Source: Roseburia rectibacter (GTDB lineage: Bacteria; Bacillota; Clostridia; Lachnospirales; Lachnospiraceae). From it: a stretch of DNA of 64,000 bases. Location of the stretch: the NCBI RefSeq assembly GCF_014287515.2, contig NZ_CP092473.1:726001-790000 (forward strand), in the 5' to 3' direction. The translations under genes and the position numbers were made by a program. This document shows positions 44,210 through 51,556 of this stretch, piece by piece. Within the stretch, counting starts at the first letter, position 1. Each line of letters begins with the position of its first letter. The notes beneath the pieces were generated by a model, which had not been told where the DNA came from, did not search any database, and saw only the letters and a list, made by a program, of their open reading frames with translations.

Positions 44210-44713
44210 TTATCTTTCGTTATGCTGGATGATATCGGCATATTGTCCGCGGGTGACTTTTAAGAGCGCATCCGGGTTTACCGTGATGGAGGTACCGATG
44301 CGTCCACCGCTGATATAAATCTTATCGAAGGAAGCAGCGCTTTCATGTACGACGGTTGGGAACTGCTTTTTCATGCCAAGAGGTGAGCAGCCGCCACGCA
44401 CATAGCCGGTAAGTGGAGTCAGATCTTTTACGTGAAGCATTTCAAGTGATTTTTCACCGACACATTTTGCGGCAGCTTTCAGATAGACTTCCTCTGCGAT
44501 CGGTACGACAAAAACATAATACTGCCTGTTCCCGCCGGCGGCAGCCTTGCCGGACATAACGAGCGTTTTAAACGACTGTTCTACCGGAGCACCGGTCTTT
44601 TCTGCGGTATGCAGACCGTCTATAAATTCATCACACTCATAATTGATAATTTCATAAGGTATTTTATTGCGGTCTAAAATGCGCATGGCATTTGTTTTTA
44701 CTTCTTTTCCCAT
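44210..44713 (-). CDS. ybaK: YbaK/EbsC-family Cys-tRNA(Pro) deacylase
   Basis: Hydrolyses mischarged Cys-tRNA-Pro. The start at 44713 has AAGGAG 8 bases upstream; the frame beyond it is unsupported. The 168 residues match the family: FKTLVMSG, YYVFVVPIAEEVYLKAAAKC with the conserved catalytic Lys, YVRGGCSPLGMKKQFPTVVHE, and ISGGRIGTSITVNPDAL. The ProRS at 4850 lacks an editing domain, so the two are plausible partners. Confidence 0.93.
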   Translation of the reverse strand: MGKEVKTNAMRILDRNKIPYEIINYECDEFIDGLHTAEKTGAPVEQSFKTLVMSGKAAAGGNRQYYVFVVPIAEEVYLKAAAKCVGEKSLEMLHVKDLTPLTGYVRGGCSPLGMKKQFPTVVHESAASFDKIYISGGRIGTSITVNPDALLKVTRGQYADIIQHNER

Positions 44714-44792
44714 AGAGAAAACTCCTTTCATGAATGAACTGCGCTCATTGTAACACCACAGCAAAAAATAGACAACTGAAACAGAATGTATG

Positions 44793-44888
44793 TTTACGAA
44801 AAAATAAAAAAATGTTATTCTAATAAGGGAAATTAAGGCAATATATGAGGTGAATTAAAATGCGCCACATATAAGAACATGTGTGGCG
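44793..44888 (+). promoter_or_regulatory. Promoter and leader of the DUF308 gene
   Basis: TTTACG (44793-44798), 17 bp, TATTCT (44816-44821). The leader holds a tiny frame, MRHI-stop (44860-44874), with GAGG before it, overlapping a hairpin CGCCACAT / ATGTGTGGCG (44863-44888). Confidence 0.4.
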
Positions 44889-44904
44889 GGAAATGAGGCA
44901 GAGT

Positions 44905-45486
44905 ATGAAAGATTTTTTTAAGAGAGTAAAGGCGGATGCAATAATGTCAGCAGTTTTATGCATCGCATTGGGCGTGGTTCTGATCGTATGGCCGGGAGAG
45001 ACGATCGATATCGTATGTAAAGTGCTTGCCGCAGGACTTATCATTCTTGGAGGGGTAGAACTGTTTTCCTATATTACCAATAGAAACGGTTATATGTTCA
45101 CCGGAATCCTTGGGCTGATCGTGCTGATCATCGGTGTATGGATCTTCTTAAAACCGAGCAGTATCGTGAGCCTGGTACCGATCGTGATCGGTGTGATACT
45201 TGCTGTTCACGGTGTGCAGGATGTGAAAATGGCGTTAGAATCAAAGAATGGCGGATATGACAGATGGTGGATTATGCTGATCATTGCCATTATCAGTATT
45301 GCATTTGGCGTGCTCTGCATTGTCAATGCGTTTGGCATGGTCAAACTTGCCATGCAGTTTGTAGGAGCAGCCCTGATCTATGATGGAATCAGTGATCTGT
45401 GGGTTGTGACAAAGACGGTGCGGACGGTGAAAGATATGGAGCAGGAAGCGAAAGCAGTCGACGTAGATTATAAAGAAATCGATTAA
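44905..45486 (+). CDS. DUF308/HdeD-family membrane protein
   Basis: About 193 residues with six predicted TM helices in three pairs, the HdeD-like pattern (ALGVVLIVWPGETIDIV, LGLIVLIIGVWIFLKP, and IAFGVLCIVNAF). Function is not established; HdeD is linked to acid stress in E. coli. GAGG lies 6 bases before the ATG at 44905; upstream GTG 44881 is inside a hairpin. The acidic tail ends MEQEAKAVDVDYKEID. Confidence 0.85.
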   Translation: MKDFFKRVKADAIMSAVLCIALGVVLIVWPGETIDIVCKVLAAGLIILGGVELFSYITNRNGYMFTGILGLIVLIIGVWIFLKPSSIVSLVPIVIGVILAVHGVQDVKMALESKNGGYDRWWIMLIIAIISIAFGVLCIVNAFGMVKLAMQFVGAALIYDGISDLWVVTKTVRTVKDMEQEAKAVDVDYKEID

Positions 45487-45518
45487 GTGATTAAGCGGAA
45501 AGAAAGAGAAACAGATAT

Positions 45519-45568
45519 AAAAAGTGTCCCTGAAAATCTGGATAAAAGATTTTCAGGGACACTTTTTT
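45519..45568. terminator. Strong bidirectional terminator
   Basis: AAAAGTGTCCCTGAAAATCT pairs perfectly with AGATTTTCAGGGACACTTTT; T-runs exist on both strands. Confidence 0.92.
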
Positions 45569-45621
45569 GGTTCGTGATAATAGAATATTTGAGCAAGCTG
45601 CATCTGATTGCCCAGACTGCG

Positions 45622-47226
45622 CTATACTGTAATTTTACCTTCATTGATAAGCCGGATAAATACGTCGACTAATTCCGGATCAAACTGTGTTCCACTGTTT
45701 TTTTTCAGTTCACTGACAGCATAGGAGACAGAGAGCGGATTTTTGTATGGACGTCTGGCAGTCATGGCATCAAAACAATCGGCGATGGTAAGTATTCTTG
45801 CCATATAAGGAATATCCTCACCGGCAAGACCACGCGGATATCCCGTGCCATCATACCGTTCGTGATGACCAAGTACTGCAGGAATTACATAATCCATATG
45901 TGGCAGATAACGGATCATTTTTGTGGAGTTTTCAACATGTGTCTTCATGATCTCATATTCTTCCGGTGTCAGTTCCGAGGTTTTCTGTAAAATACGTTCC
46001 GGAATACTGATTTTTCCGATGTCATGCAGCATACCGGCATCACGCACAAGTTCGATGTCATTTTCACTCATGCCAAGATCTCTGGCTAAGATCACAGCAT
46101 ATTTCGACACATTCATGGAATGGATAAATGTGTAGCTGTCCTTGGCATCGATCGCAGCGGTCAGTGCATAGATGGTAGGCGCAACACGTTCGTATGCAGT
46201 TCTTAAGTTCGAATCGGTGGAACGTGTCTCAAGACCGGCCCGGTAAACGGTAAGGTGACCTTTGCCCCCTAGTTTACCATAATAGATCGCCTGTTCTGCA
46301 TTATGGAGCAGTGTTTTCGCATCTGGAGAAATAGATGGGAAAGTGGATATACCACAGGTAATGCTTGTGTCCCACACGGTATCGTTTTTGCTCCGCAGAC
46401 TGATGATATTATGGATGATCTCATTAGCAAGTGCACCTGCACTGGTGGGATCATCCCCCTGTGTCAGTATCATAAAAACATCTGTACCATAACGGAATGC
46501 GAGGTCAGACGGGCTGATCTTTGAAAGGATTGCCTGTGCACAGAGCGTGATCAGATTATCTCCTTCCGTGGCACCGTAAAGCTCATTGTAGAGCTTGAAA
46601 TCATCAATGTCGAGCAGGATCAGACTGATCGGGGTATCCGTCGAACAGGCATCTTTGATACATTCAAAGGCATGTTTTCTATTATATAAGGAAGTAAGAC
46701 TGTCTGTGATCGAAGCATGGTAAGCATTATAATACAGGTTGGCGTTGCGCAGAAGATACGCAGCATAGTAACAGATACGGTCGAGACAGACAAGTTCCTC
46801 TTCGGTGTAGATGCGGTCCGCATCGTCAGCAATATACAAAAGACCAATGACAGCCTGCTGATAACGGATCGCCTTGATTGCGTGAATATTTTGCTGTGCG
46901 AGCCAGCGGCTCTGCCGGGGAGTTAACAGAGGATTGTCCGTAAGAAAATCTGATCCTGTTACAAGAAAACCTTTTTGGTGCAGTATCTCTTCGAGAAATG
47001 CGTCAGAAGGAACGGAGTAATCTTTTTCAAAGAAAATATCTCCCCATCTGCGTACAGTGTAAAAGGAACGTCTGGTGTTTAAATTCTGTGTTAGTAAAAG
47101 TCCCTGGGGATTCAGCAGCAAAATGAGAGAATCTATCAGGATATTGTAAATTTCATCGGTATTTAAAGTGCGGATCGCAGACGACAGGAAATTTTCCAGA
47201 ATCGTATCTTTGTGTTCTGACAACAT
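45622..47226 (-). CDS. GAF-GGDEF(degenerate)-HD-GYP protein
   Basis: About 534 residues. The start at 47226 is chosen because CGGAGG lies upstream and the promoter overlaps the longer frame to 47301. Layout: GAF-like domain (about 20-165), GGDEF-like domain (about 175-330), and HD-GYP (about 345-530). The cyclase signature is GTDVF in place of GGDEF, so cyclase activity is unlikely. HD-GYP residues are intact: HDIGK, HHERYDGTGYPRGLAGEDIP, so it is probably a c-di-GMP phosphodiesterase, possibly with the GGDEF domain as a GTP sensor (inference). Confidence 0.9.
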   Translation of the reverse strand: MLSEHKDTILENFLSSAIRTLNTDEIYNILIDSLILLLNPQGLLLTQNLNTRRSFYTVRRWGDIFFEKDYSVPSDAFLEEILHQKGFLVTGSDFLTDNPLLTPRQSRWLAQQNIHAIKAIRYQQAVIGLLYIADDADRIYTEEELVCLDRICYYAAYLLRNANLYYNAYHASITDSLTSLYNRKHAFECIKDACSTDTPISLILLDIDDFKLYNELYGATEGDNLITLCAQAILSKISPSDLAFRYGTDVFMILTQGDDPTSAGALANEIIHNIISLRSKNDTVWDTSITCGISTFPSISPDAKTLLHNAEQAIYYGKLGGKGHLTVYRAGLETRSTDSNLRTAYERVAPTIYALTAAIDAKDSYTFIHSMNVSKYAVILARDLGMSENDIELVRDAGMLHDIGKISIPERILQKTSELTPEEYEIMKTHVENSTKMIRYLPHMDYVIPAVLGHHERYDGTGYPRGLAGEDIPYMARILTIADCFDAMTARRPYKNPLSVSYAVSELKKNSGTQFDPELVDVFIRLINEGKITV

Positions 47227-47272
47227 ATGGTAAGGAGCCTCCGGAAGTGATTTTTCTTGAGAATGTAGAAAT

Positions 47273-47301
47273 ATTATACTATAATGCTTTTGGTGTGACA
47301 A
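47273..47301 (-). promoter_or_regulatory. Promoter of the GGDEF/HD-GYP gene
   Basis: On the minus strand TTGTCA (47296-47301), 17 bp, TATAAT (47273-47278), about 50 bp before the chosen ATG. Confidence 0.7.
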
Positions 47302-47342
47302 TGGTGCTTTTGATATAGCCGGTGCAGAAAAGAGGAAAGAAA

Positions 47343-47573
47343 ATGAGATGTGAAGAGTTTAAAATGGAACGCACGGGATTGTTAGAGGTCGGGGATGTTT
47401 TGCCGGTCACAGAGGGAAAACTGCCAAGTTCCTACTATTATACATTAGGAAAGGCATATGCGATGTCTGCAAATTATGCGGTAAGTGAACGGATCAGATC
47501 AAGAGAGGGAAAAGTTGTAGACGTAAAAGAAACCCCAAAAGGGTACTTTGTGACAGTTGAATTTGACGAATAA
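47343..47573 (+). CDS. Small conserved-looking hypothetical protein
   Basis: Seventy-six residues from ATG 47343 with AGAGGAA upstream. It has the pattern PVTEGKLPSSYYYTLGKAYAMSANYAV followed by a beta-rich end (KVVDVKETPKGYFVTVEFDE). No signal peptide or TM helix, no family recognised. It precedes the HD-GYP gene by 42 bases and is probably in its operon. Confidence 0.65.
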   Translation: MRCEEFKMERTGLLEVGDVLPVTEGKLPSSYYYTLGKAYAMSANYAVSERIRSREGKVVDVKETPKGYFVTVEFDE

Positions 47574-47615
47574 ATGGTATAAAATATATGTATTGTAATT
47601 TGAAAGGATAAGTAC

Positions 47616-48668
47616 ATGCGCTATATACCGACAAGCAGGTTAAAGCCGGGAATGGCTCTTGGACAGGATATTTATGATGGAGCGGGAAGACTTCTTTTAG
47701 CGAAACATCTGCTCCTGACATCAGAATATATATCCAACCTGGAGTTCCTCGGATATCCTGGAATATACATAGATGATGAATTTACATGTGGCATAGAGAT
47801 ACAACAGGTGCTCACACCACAGGTGCGTTGTCAGGCATTAAAACTGATACATGAGCTGTTTGATTTTGATACGGATGACAGCGAATTGCCGGTCGATGAA
47901 GTGAAGCTGCGCATGACAGTGAAAAATGTTGTGGAAGATATCCTGAAAAATGGCGATGTAATGTTTAACATAATGGATATCCGCAATTATGATGAATATA
48001 TTTATTACCATTCAGTGAATGTCGGTGTGCTCTCTATCATGGTTGGAGCGAGATACGGACTGGAACGAAACAAATTATATGATCTTGGAATTGCAGCAAT
48101 ACTGCATGATTTAGGAAAAAAGTTTTTACCTGAAGAAATCGCAAATGGAAAATGGCCGCTTACCGGGAAAGAGAGGGAAGCGTGGAAAAGTCATCCAAAA
48201 CTTGGAGCAGAATATTTGAAAACATCCTATCATTTTCCTGCGATGGTTTATAGTGGGATACTGATGCATCATGAATGGTTTAATGGTGAAGGATATCCGC
48301 TGGAAAAAAGCGGAAGAGACATACCGTTATATGCGAGGATCATTAAAGTTACAGACAGCTATGATGCAATGATATCAAAGCGTCCCGGCAGGGAACAGCT
48401 TTCGCCGGCAGATGCGATTGAATATATGATGGCAATGGCGGGAGCGGAATTTGATCCGCAGTTAGTTAATATATTTTTACGCAGAATGGCGGTTTATCCG
48501 ATTGGATGCGAAGTGGAGTTATCAAACGGACAGCGCGGCATTGTGGCAAAGAATTTTAGAGATTTTTCTCTCAGACCGCTGGTACAGATCGTGGAGACAG
48601 GCGAGATGCTCAATCTCCGTGATGATCCGGAAGGTCGCAGCGTTACCATAGGAAGAATGATTATGTAA
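47616..48668 (+). CDS. HD-GYP domain protein
   Basis: Probable c-di-GMP phosphodiesterase, 350 residues. A short N-terminal domain (RYIPTSRLKPGMALGQDIYD) of the type often found before HD-GYP is followed by a linker and the HD domain (HSVNVGVLSIMVG, HDLGKKFLPEEI, HHEWFNGEGYPLEKSGRDIP, VTDSYDAM). The C-terminal about 60 residues form a small beta domain (GCEVELSNGQRGIVAKNF). GAAAGGATAAG precedes the ATG. Confidence 0.92.
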   Translation: MRYIPTSRLKPGMALGQDIYDGAGRLLLAKHLLLTSEYISNLEFLGYPGIYIDDEFTCGIEIQQVLTPQVRCQALKLIHELFDFDTDDSELPVDEVKLRMTVKNVVEDILKNGDVMFNIMDIRNYDEYIYYHSVNVGVLSIMVGARYGLERNKLYDLGIAAILHDLGKKFLPEEIANGKWPLTGKEREAWKSHPKLGAEYLKTSYHFPAMVYSGILMHHEWFNGEGYPLEKSGRDIPLYARIIKVTDSYDAMISKRPGREQLSPADAIEYMMAMAGAEFDPQLVNIFLRRMAVYPIGCEVELSNGQRGIVAKNFRDFSLRPLVQIVETGEMLNLRDDPEGRSVTIGRMIM

Positions 48669-48686
48669 AAATACTTTGAGGGAGAT

Positions 48687-49253
48687 ATGACTGGACAGGG
48701 AAAGAGCGCGATAGATACGCTTTTGGCAGAAAGTTTTAAAGAACTTGCATTAAAACAGCCGATCGAGAAGATTACGATCAAAGAGATTACAGATAAGGCA
48801 GGCGTGATACGGCCGACATTTTATAACCATTTTCAGGACAAATATGAACTTTTGGAGTGGATCATAGATACACAGCTGATCGCTCCGGCAGAACCTCTGA
48901 TACAGAACGGTATGGTAAACGAGGCATTGATACTTTTATTTTCCAACATTGAAAGAGAAAAGGAGTTTTATCAGAAAGCGATCCACTTAGAGGGGCAGAA
49001 CTCGTTTGAGAGCATTGCACAGTCCTGTATCATGAAGGTGTTCCTGAGGGTGTTTGAACGTTCGGCAGCCACGAAGAAACCAAAGTATGTCTGGCTGACA
49101 CCGGAACGTATTGCTGCGTATTATGCACAGTCCATGTGCTATATTGTCATGAACTGGATTCGGTCCGGGATGACGATCTCAGCGCGGGAGTTAGCAGAGA
49201 TCTATGATTACATCATAAAGAGATCCATGGAAGATATTTTAGCGGAACTTTAA
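48687..49253 (+). CDS. TetR-family transcriptional regulator
   Basis: 188 residues with an N-terminal helix-turn-helix (ELALKQPIEKITIKEITDKA, then GVIRPTFYNHFQDKYELLEWI) and a C-terminal ligand domain of the DhaS/TetR_C_33 type (YVIMNWIRSGMTISARELAE). GGGAGAT lies before the ATG. It stands just ahead of the MMPL transporter genes, so it probably represses them. Confidence 0.9.
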   Translation: MTGQGKSAIDTLLAESFKELALKQPIEKITIKEITDKAGVIRPTFYNHFQDKYELLEWIIDTQLIAPAEPLIQNGMVNEALILLFSNIEREKEFYQKAIHLEGQNSFESIAQSCIMKVFLRVFERSAATKKPKYVWLTPERIAAYYAQSMCYIVMNWIRSGMTISARELAEIYDYIIKRSMEDILAEL

Positions 49254-49292
49254 TATGTGAATTAAATATACAATCGGAATCAAATGTTAACT

Positions 49293-49322
49293 TTGATATA
49301 CATTTTGGGCAATTTGTATAAT
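49293..49322 (+). promoter_or_regulatory. Promoter of the MMPL operon
   Basis: TTGATA (49293-49298), 18 bp, TATAAT (49317-49322), 125 bp before the MMPL start; leader of A/T-rich sequence. Likely site of TetR action. Confidence 0.7.
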
Positions 49323-49446
49323 AAGATGCTACAGAAAAATTAGATTGAATCTTTTCAGATTTAGTCTTTTTTTTTACACTAAAGGAAATTGTGGCAGGGG
49401 GAATGTATGCCACAGGAAAATAAAAAGAAAGAAAAGAGTGAAAAAG

Positions 49447-51537
49447 ATGATTAAGTTTGGAAAATGGGTAGTGAAATTCCGTATCCCGATTCTGATCCTG
49501 AGTTTTTTGCTGTTGATACCGACCGGGATCACTTACATGAATACGCGGATCAATTACGATATCCTCTCATATCTCCCGGGAGATATTGAGACGATGAAAG
49601 GACAGGATATCCTGTTAGACGAGTTTGGAACAGGTGCTTTTTCCGTGGCGGTCATAGATGGCATGCAGGAAAAAGAGATCACGCAGTTAGAGGATAAGTT
49701 AAAAGAGATCGACCATGTAAAAGATGTTTTATGGTACGGTGCACTTGCTGATATTTCCATCCCGATGGATATGCTGCCGGATGACCTGAGAGATTCCCTG
49801 CAGAATGCAGATACAGGCAGCCAGCTTATGATCATTACATTTGACACGTCCATGTCAGCAGATGAGACACTTGATACCATCGAGGAGATACGGGGACTGA
49901 CCAATGAACAGTGTCTTTTGAGCGGTATGTCCGCAGTCGTTACCGATATCAAAAAGATCTGTAACAGTGAGGTCATCATGTATGTTGTGATCGCAGCAGG
50001 ATTATCCGCACTGGTGCTTGCACTTACGATGGACTCATTCCTTTTACCGTTTATCTTCCTTCTGAGTATCGGTATGGCAATCGTATACAACCTTGGAACA
50101 AACTTTATTGCCGGAGAGATTTCTTTTGTCACACAGGCACTTGCAGCAGTGTTACAGCTTGCAGTAACGATGGACTACTCCATTTTCCTGTGGCACAGCT
50201 ACTTAGAGAACCAGGAACGCTATCCGGATGACAGGAAACGTGCGATGTCCCATGCAATCTCACAGACGTTAACTTCCGTAGTCGGAAGTTCCATCACGAC
50301 GATCGCCGGATTCCTTGCAATGTGTTTCATGACATTTACACTTGGTATGGATCTTGGTGTTGTTATGGCAAAAGGTGTTGTATTTGGTGTTATCGGATGT
50401 GTTACGATCCTTCCTGCAATGATCCTTGCAATGGATAAATGGATCGAAAAGACAAGACATAAAGCCTTCATACCGGATCTTGGACGTATCGGAGGATTTG
50501 TGACAAAACATTATTGGATTTTTATTATTTTATTCTTAGCGATCATCGGACCTGCTTTTTACGGACAGAATCACAATCAGGTATATTATGATCTGATGGG
50601 AACACTTCCGGATAACTTAGAGAGTGTAAAAGCAGGAAACGCACTGGAAAATGATTTTGATATGGGTGCGACACATGTGATCCTTGCAAGCAGCGATCTA
50701 AACTCCAAAGATGCAAGAAACCTGGAAAATGAGATCGGTGATGTGGACGGTGTAAAACTGGCATTAGGACTTGATTCCGTTATGGGACCTACCGTACCAA
50801 AGGATATGATCCCGGATGATATCAAAGAGATGCTTGACAATGGAAAATATCAGATGATCTATGTTATGTCTGAGTACAAGACAGGATCAGATGAGGTAAA
50901 TGCACAGTGTGATGCGATCCGCGATATCATTAAAAAATATGATGACACCGCAATGTTAATTGGTGAAGCTCCATGTACGGAGGATCTGATCACGATTACA
51001 AATACAGACTTTAACACAGTAAATGCAGTTTCTATTATTTTAATCTTCATTATTATCGCATTCGTATTAAAGTCGATCTCATTACCGGTCATCCTTGTTA
51101 TGGTAATCGAGTTTGCGATTTTCATCAACATGGGTATCCCGCATTATACCGGAACGGTTCTTCCGTTTATCGCTTCCATCGTAATCGGAACGATCCAGCT
51201 CGGTGCAACCGTTGACTATGCAATTCTTATGACAAACAAATATAAGAGAGCAAGAAACCACGGAGCAGAGAAACGTGATGCAGTAAAAACAGCGTTAGAC
51301 AGTTCCTTACAGTCAGTCATCGTCAGTGCATTAAGCTTCTTTGCAGCAACATTTGGTGTTGGATTATACTCCAGTATCGATATGATCAGTTCCTTATGTA
51401 TGCTTCTTGCAAGAGGTGCCCTGATCAGTCTGATCGTCGTAGCATTTATTCTGCCGGCAATGTTTATGGTATTTGATAAATTGATCTGTGCAACAAGTGC
51501 AGGTTTCCGTTATAAAAAAGATTCATCAGTTCAGTAA
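49447..51537 (+). CDS. MMPL-family (RND-type) transporter
   Basis: About 696 residues, 12 TM helices in two halves, each preceded by an extracellular domain (about 35-180 and about 380-530). RND signature regions: ALAAVLQLAVTMDYSIFLWH and ATVDYAILMTNKYKRARNHG, which carry the MMPL-type Asp in TMDYS and TVDYA. It probably exports lipids or hydrophobic compounds. The start is uncertain; 49447 is chosen because it opens the usual N-terminal helix, and GAGTG lies upstream. Co-operonic with the next gene (19-base gap). Confidence 0.9.
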   Translation: MIKFGKWVVKFRIPILILSFLLLIPTGITYMNTRINYDILSYLPGDIETMKGQDILLDEFGTGAFSVAVIDGMQEKEITQLEDKLKEIDHVKDVLWYGALADISIPMDMLPDDLRDSLQNADTGSQLMIITFDTSMSADETLDTIEEIRGLTNEQCLLSGMSAVVTDIKKICNSEVIMYVVIAAGLSALVLALTMDSFLLPFIFLLSIGMAIVYNLGTNFIAGEISFVTQALAAVLQLAVTMDYSIFLWHSYLENQERYPDDRKRAMSHAISQTLTSVVGSSITTIAGFLAMCFMTFTLGMDLGVVMAKGVVFGVIGCVTILPAMILAMDKWIEKTRHKAFIPDLGRIGGFVTKHYWIFIILFLAIIGPAFYGQNHNQVYYDLMGTLPDNLESVKAGNALENDFDMGATHVILASSDLNSKDARNLENEIGDVDGVKLALGLDSVMGPTVPKDMIPDDIKEMLDNGKYQMIYVMSEYKTGSDEVNAQCDAIRDIIKKYDDTAMLIGEAPCTEDLITITNTDFNTVNAVSIILIFIIIAFVLKSISLPVILVMVIEFAIFINMGIPHYTGTVLPFIASIVIGTIQLGATVDYAILMTNKYKRARNHGAEKRDAVKTALDSSLQSVIVSALSFFAATFGVGLYSSIDMISSLCMLLARGALISLIVVAFILPAMFMVFDKLICATSAGFRYKKDSSVQ

Positions 51538-51556
51538 AATAGAGGAGGAAAAAAAG

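Noticed and set aside
47227-47301. Upstream extension of the GGDEF/HD-GYP protein to a TTG at 47301
   Set aside because: The segment contains a promoter with 17-bp spacing, and a good ribosome site exists before ATG 47226.
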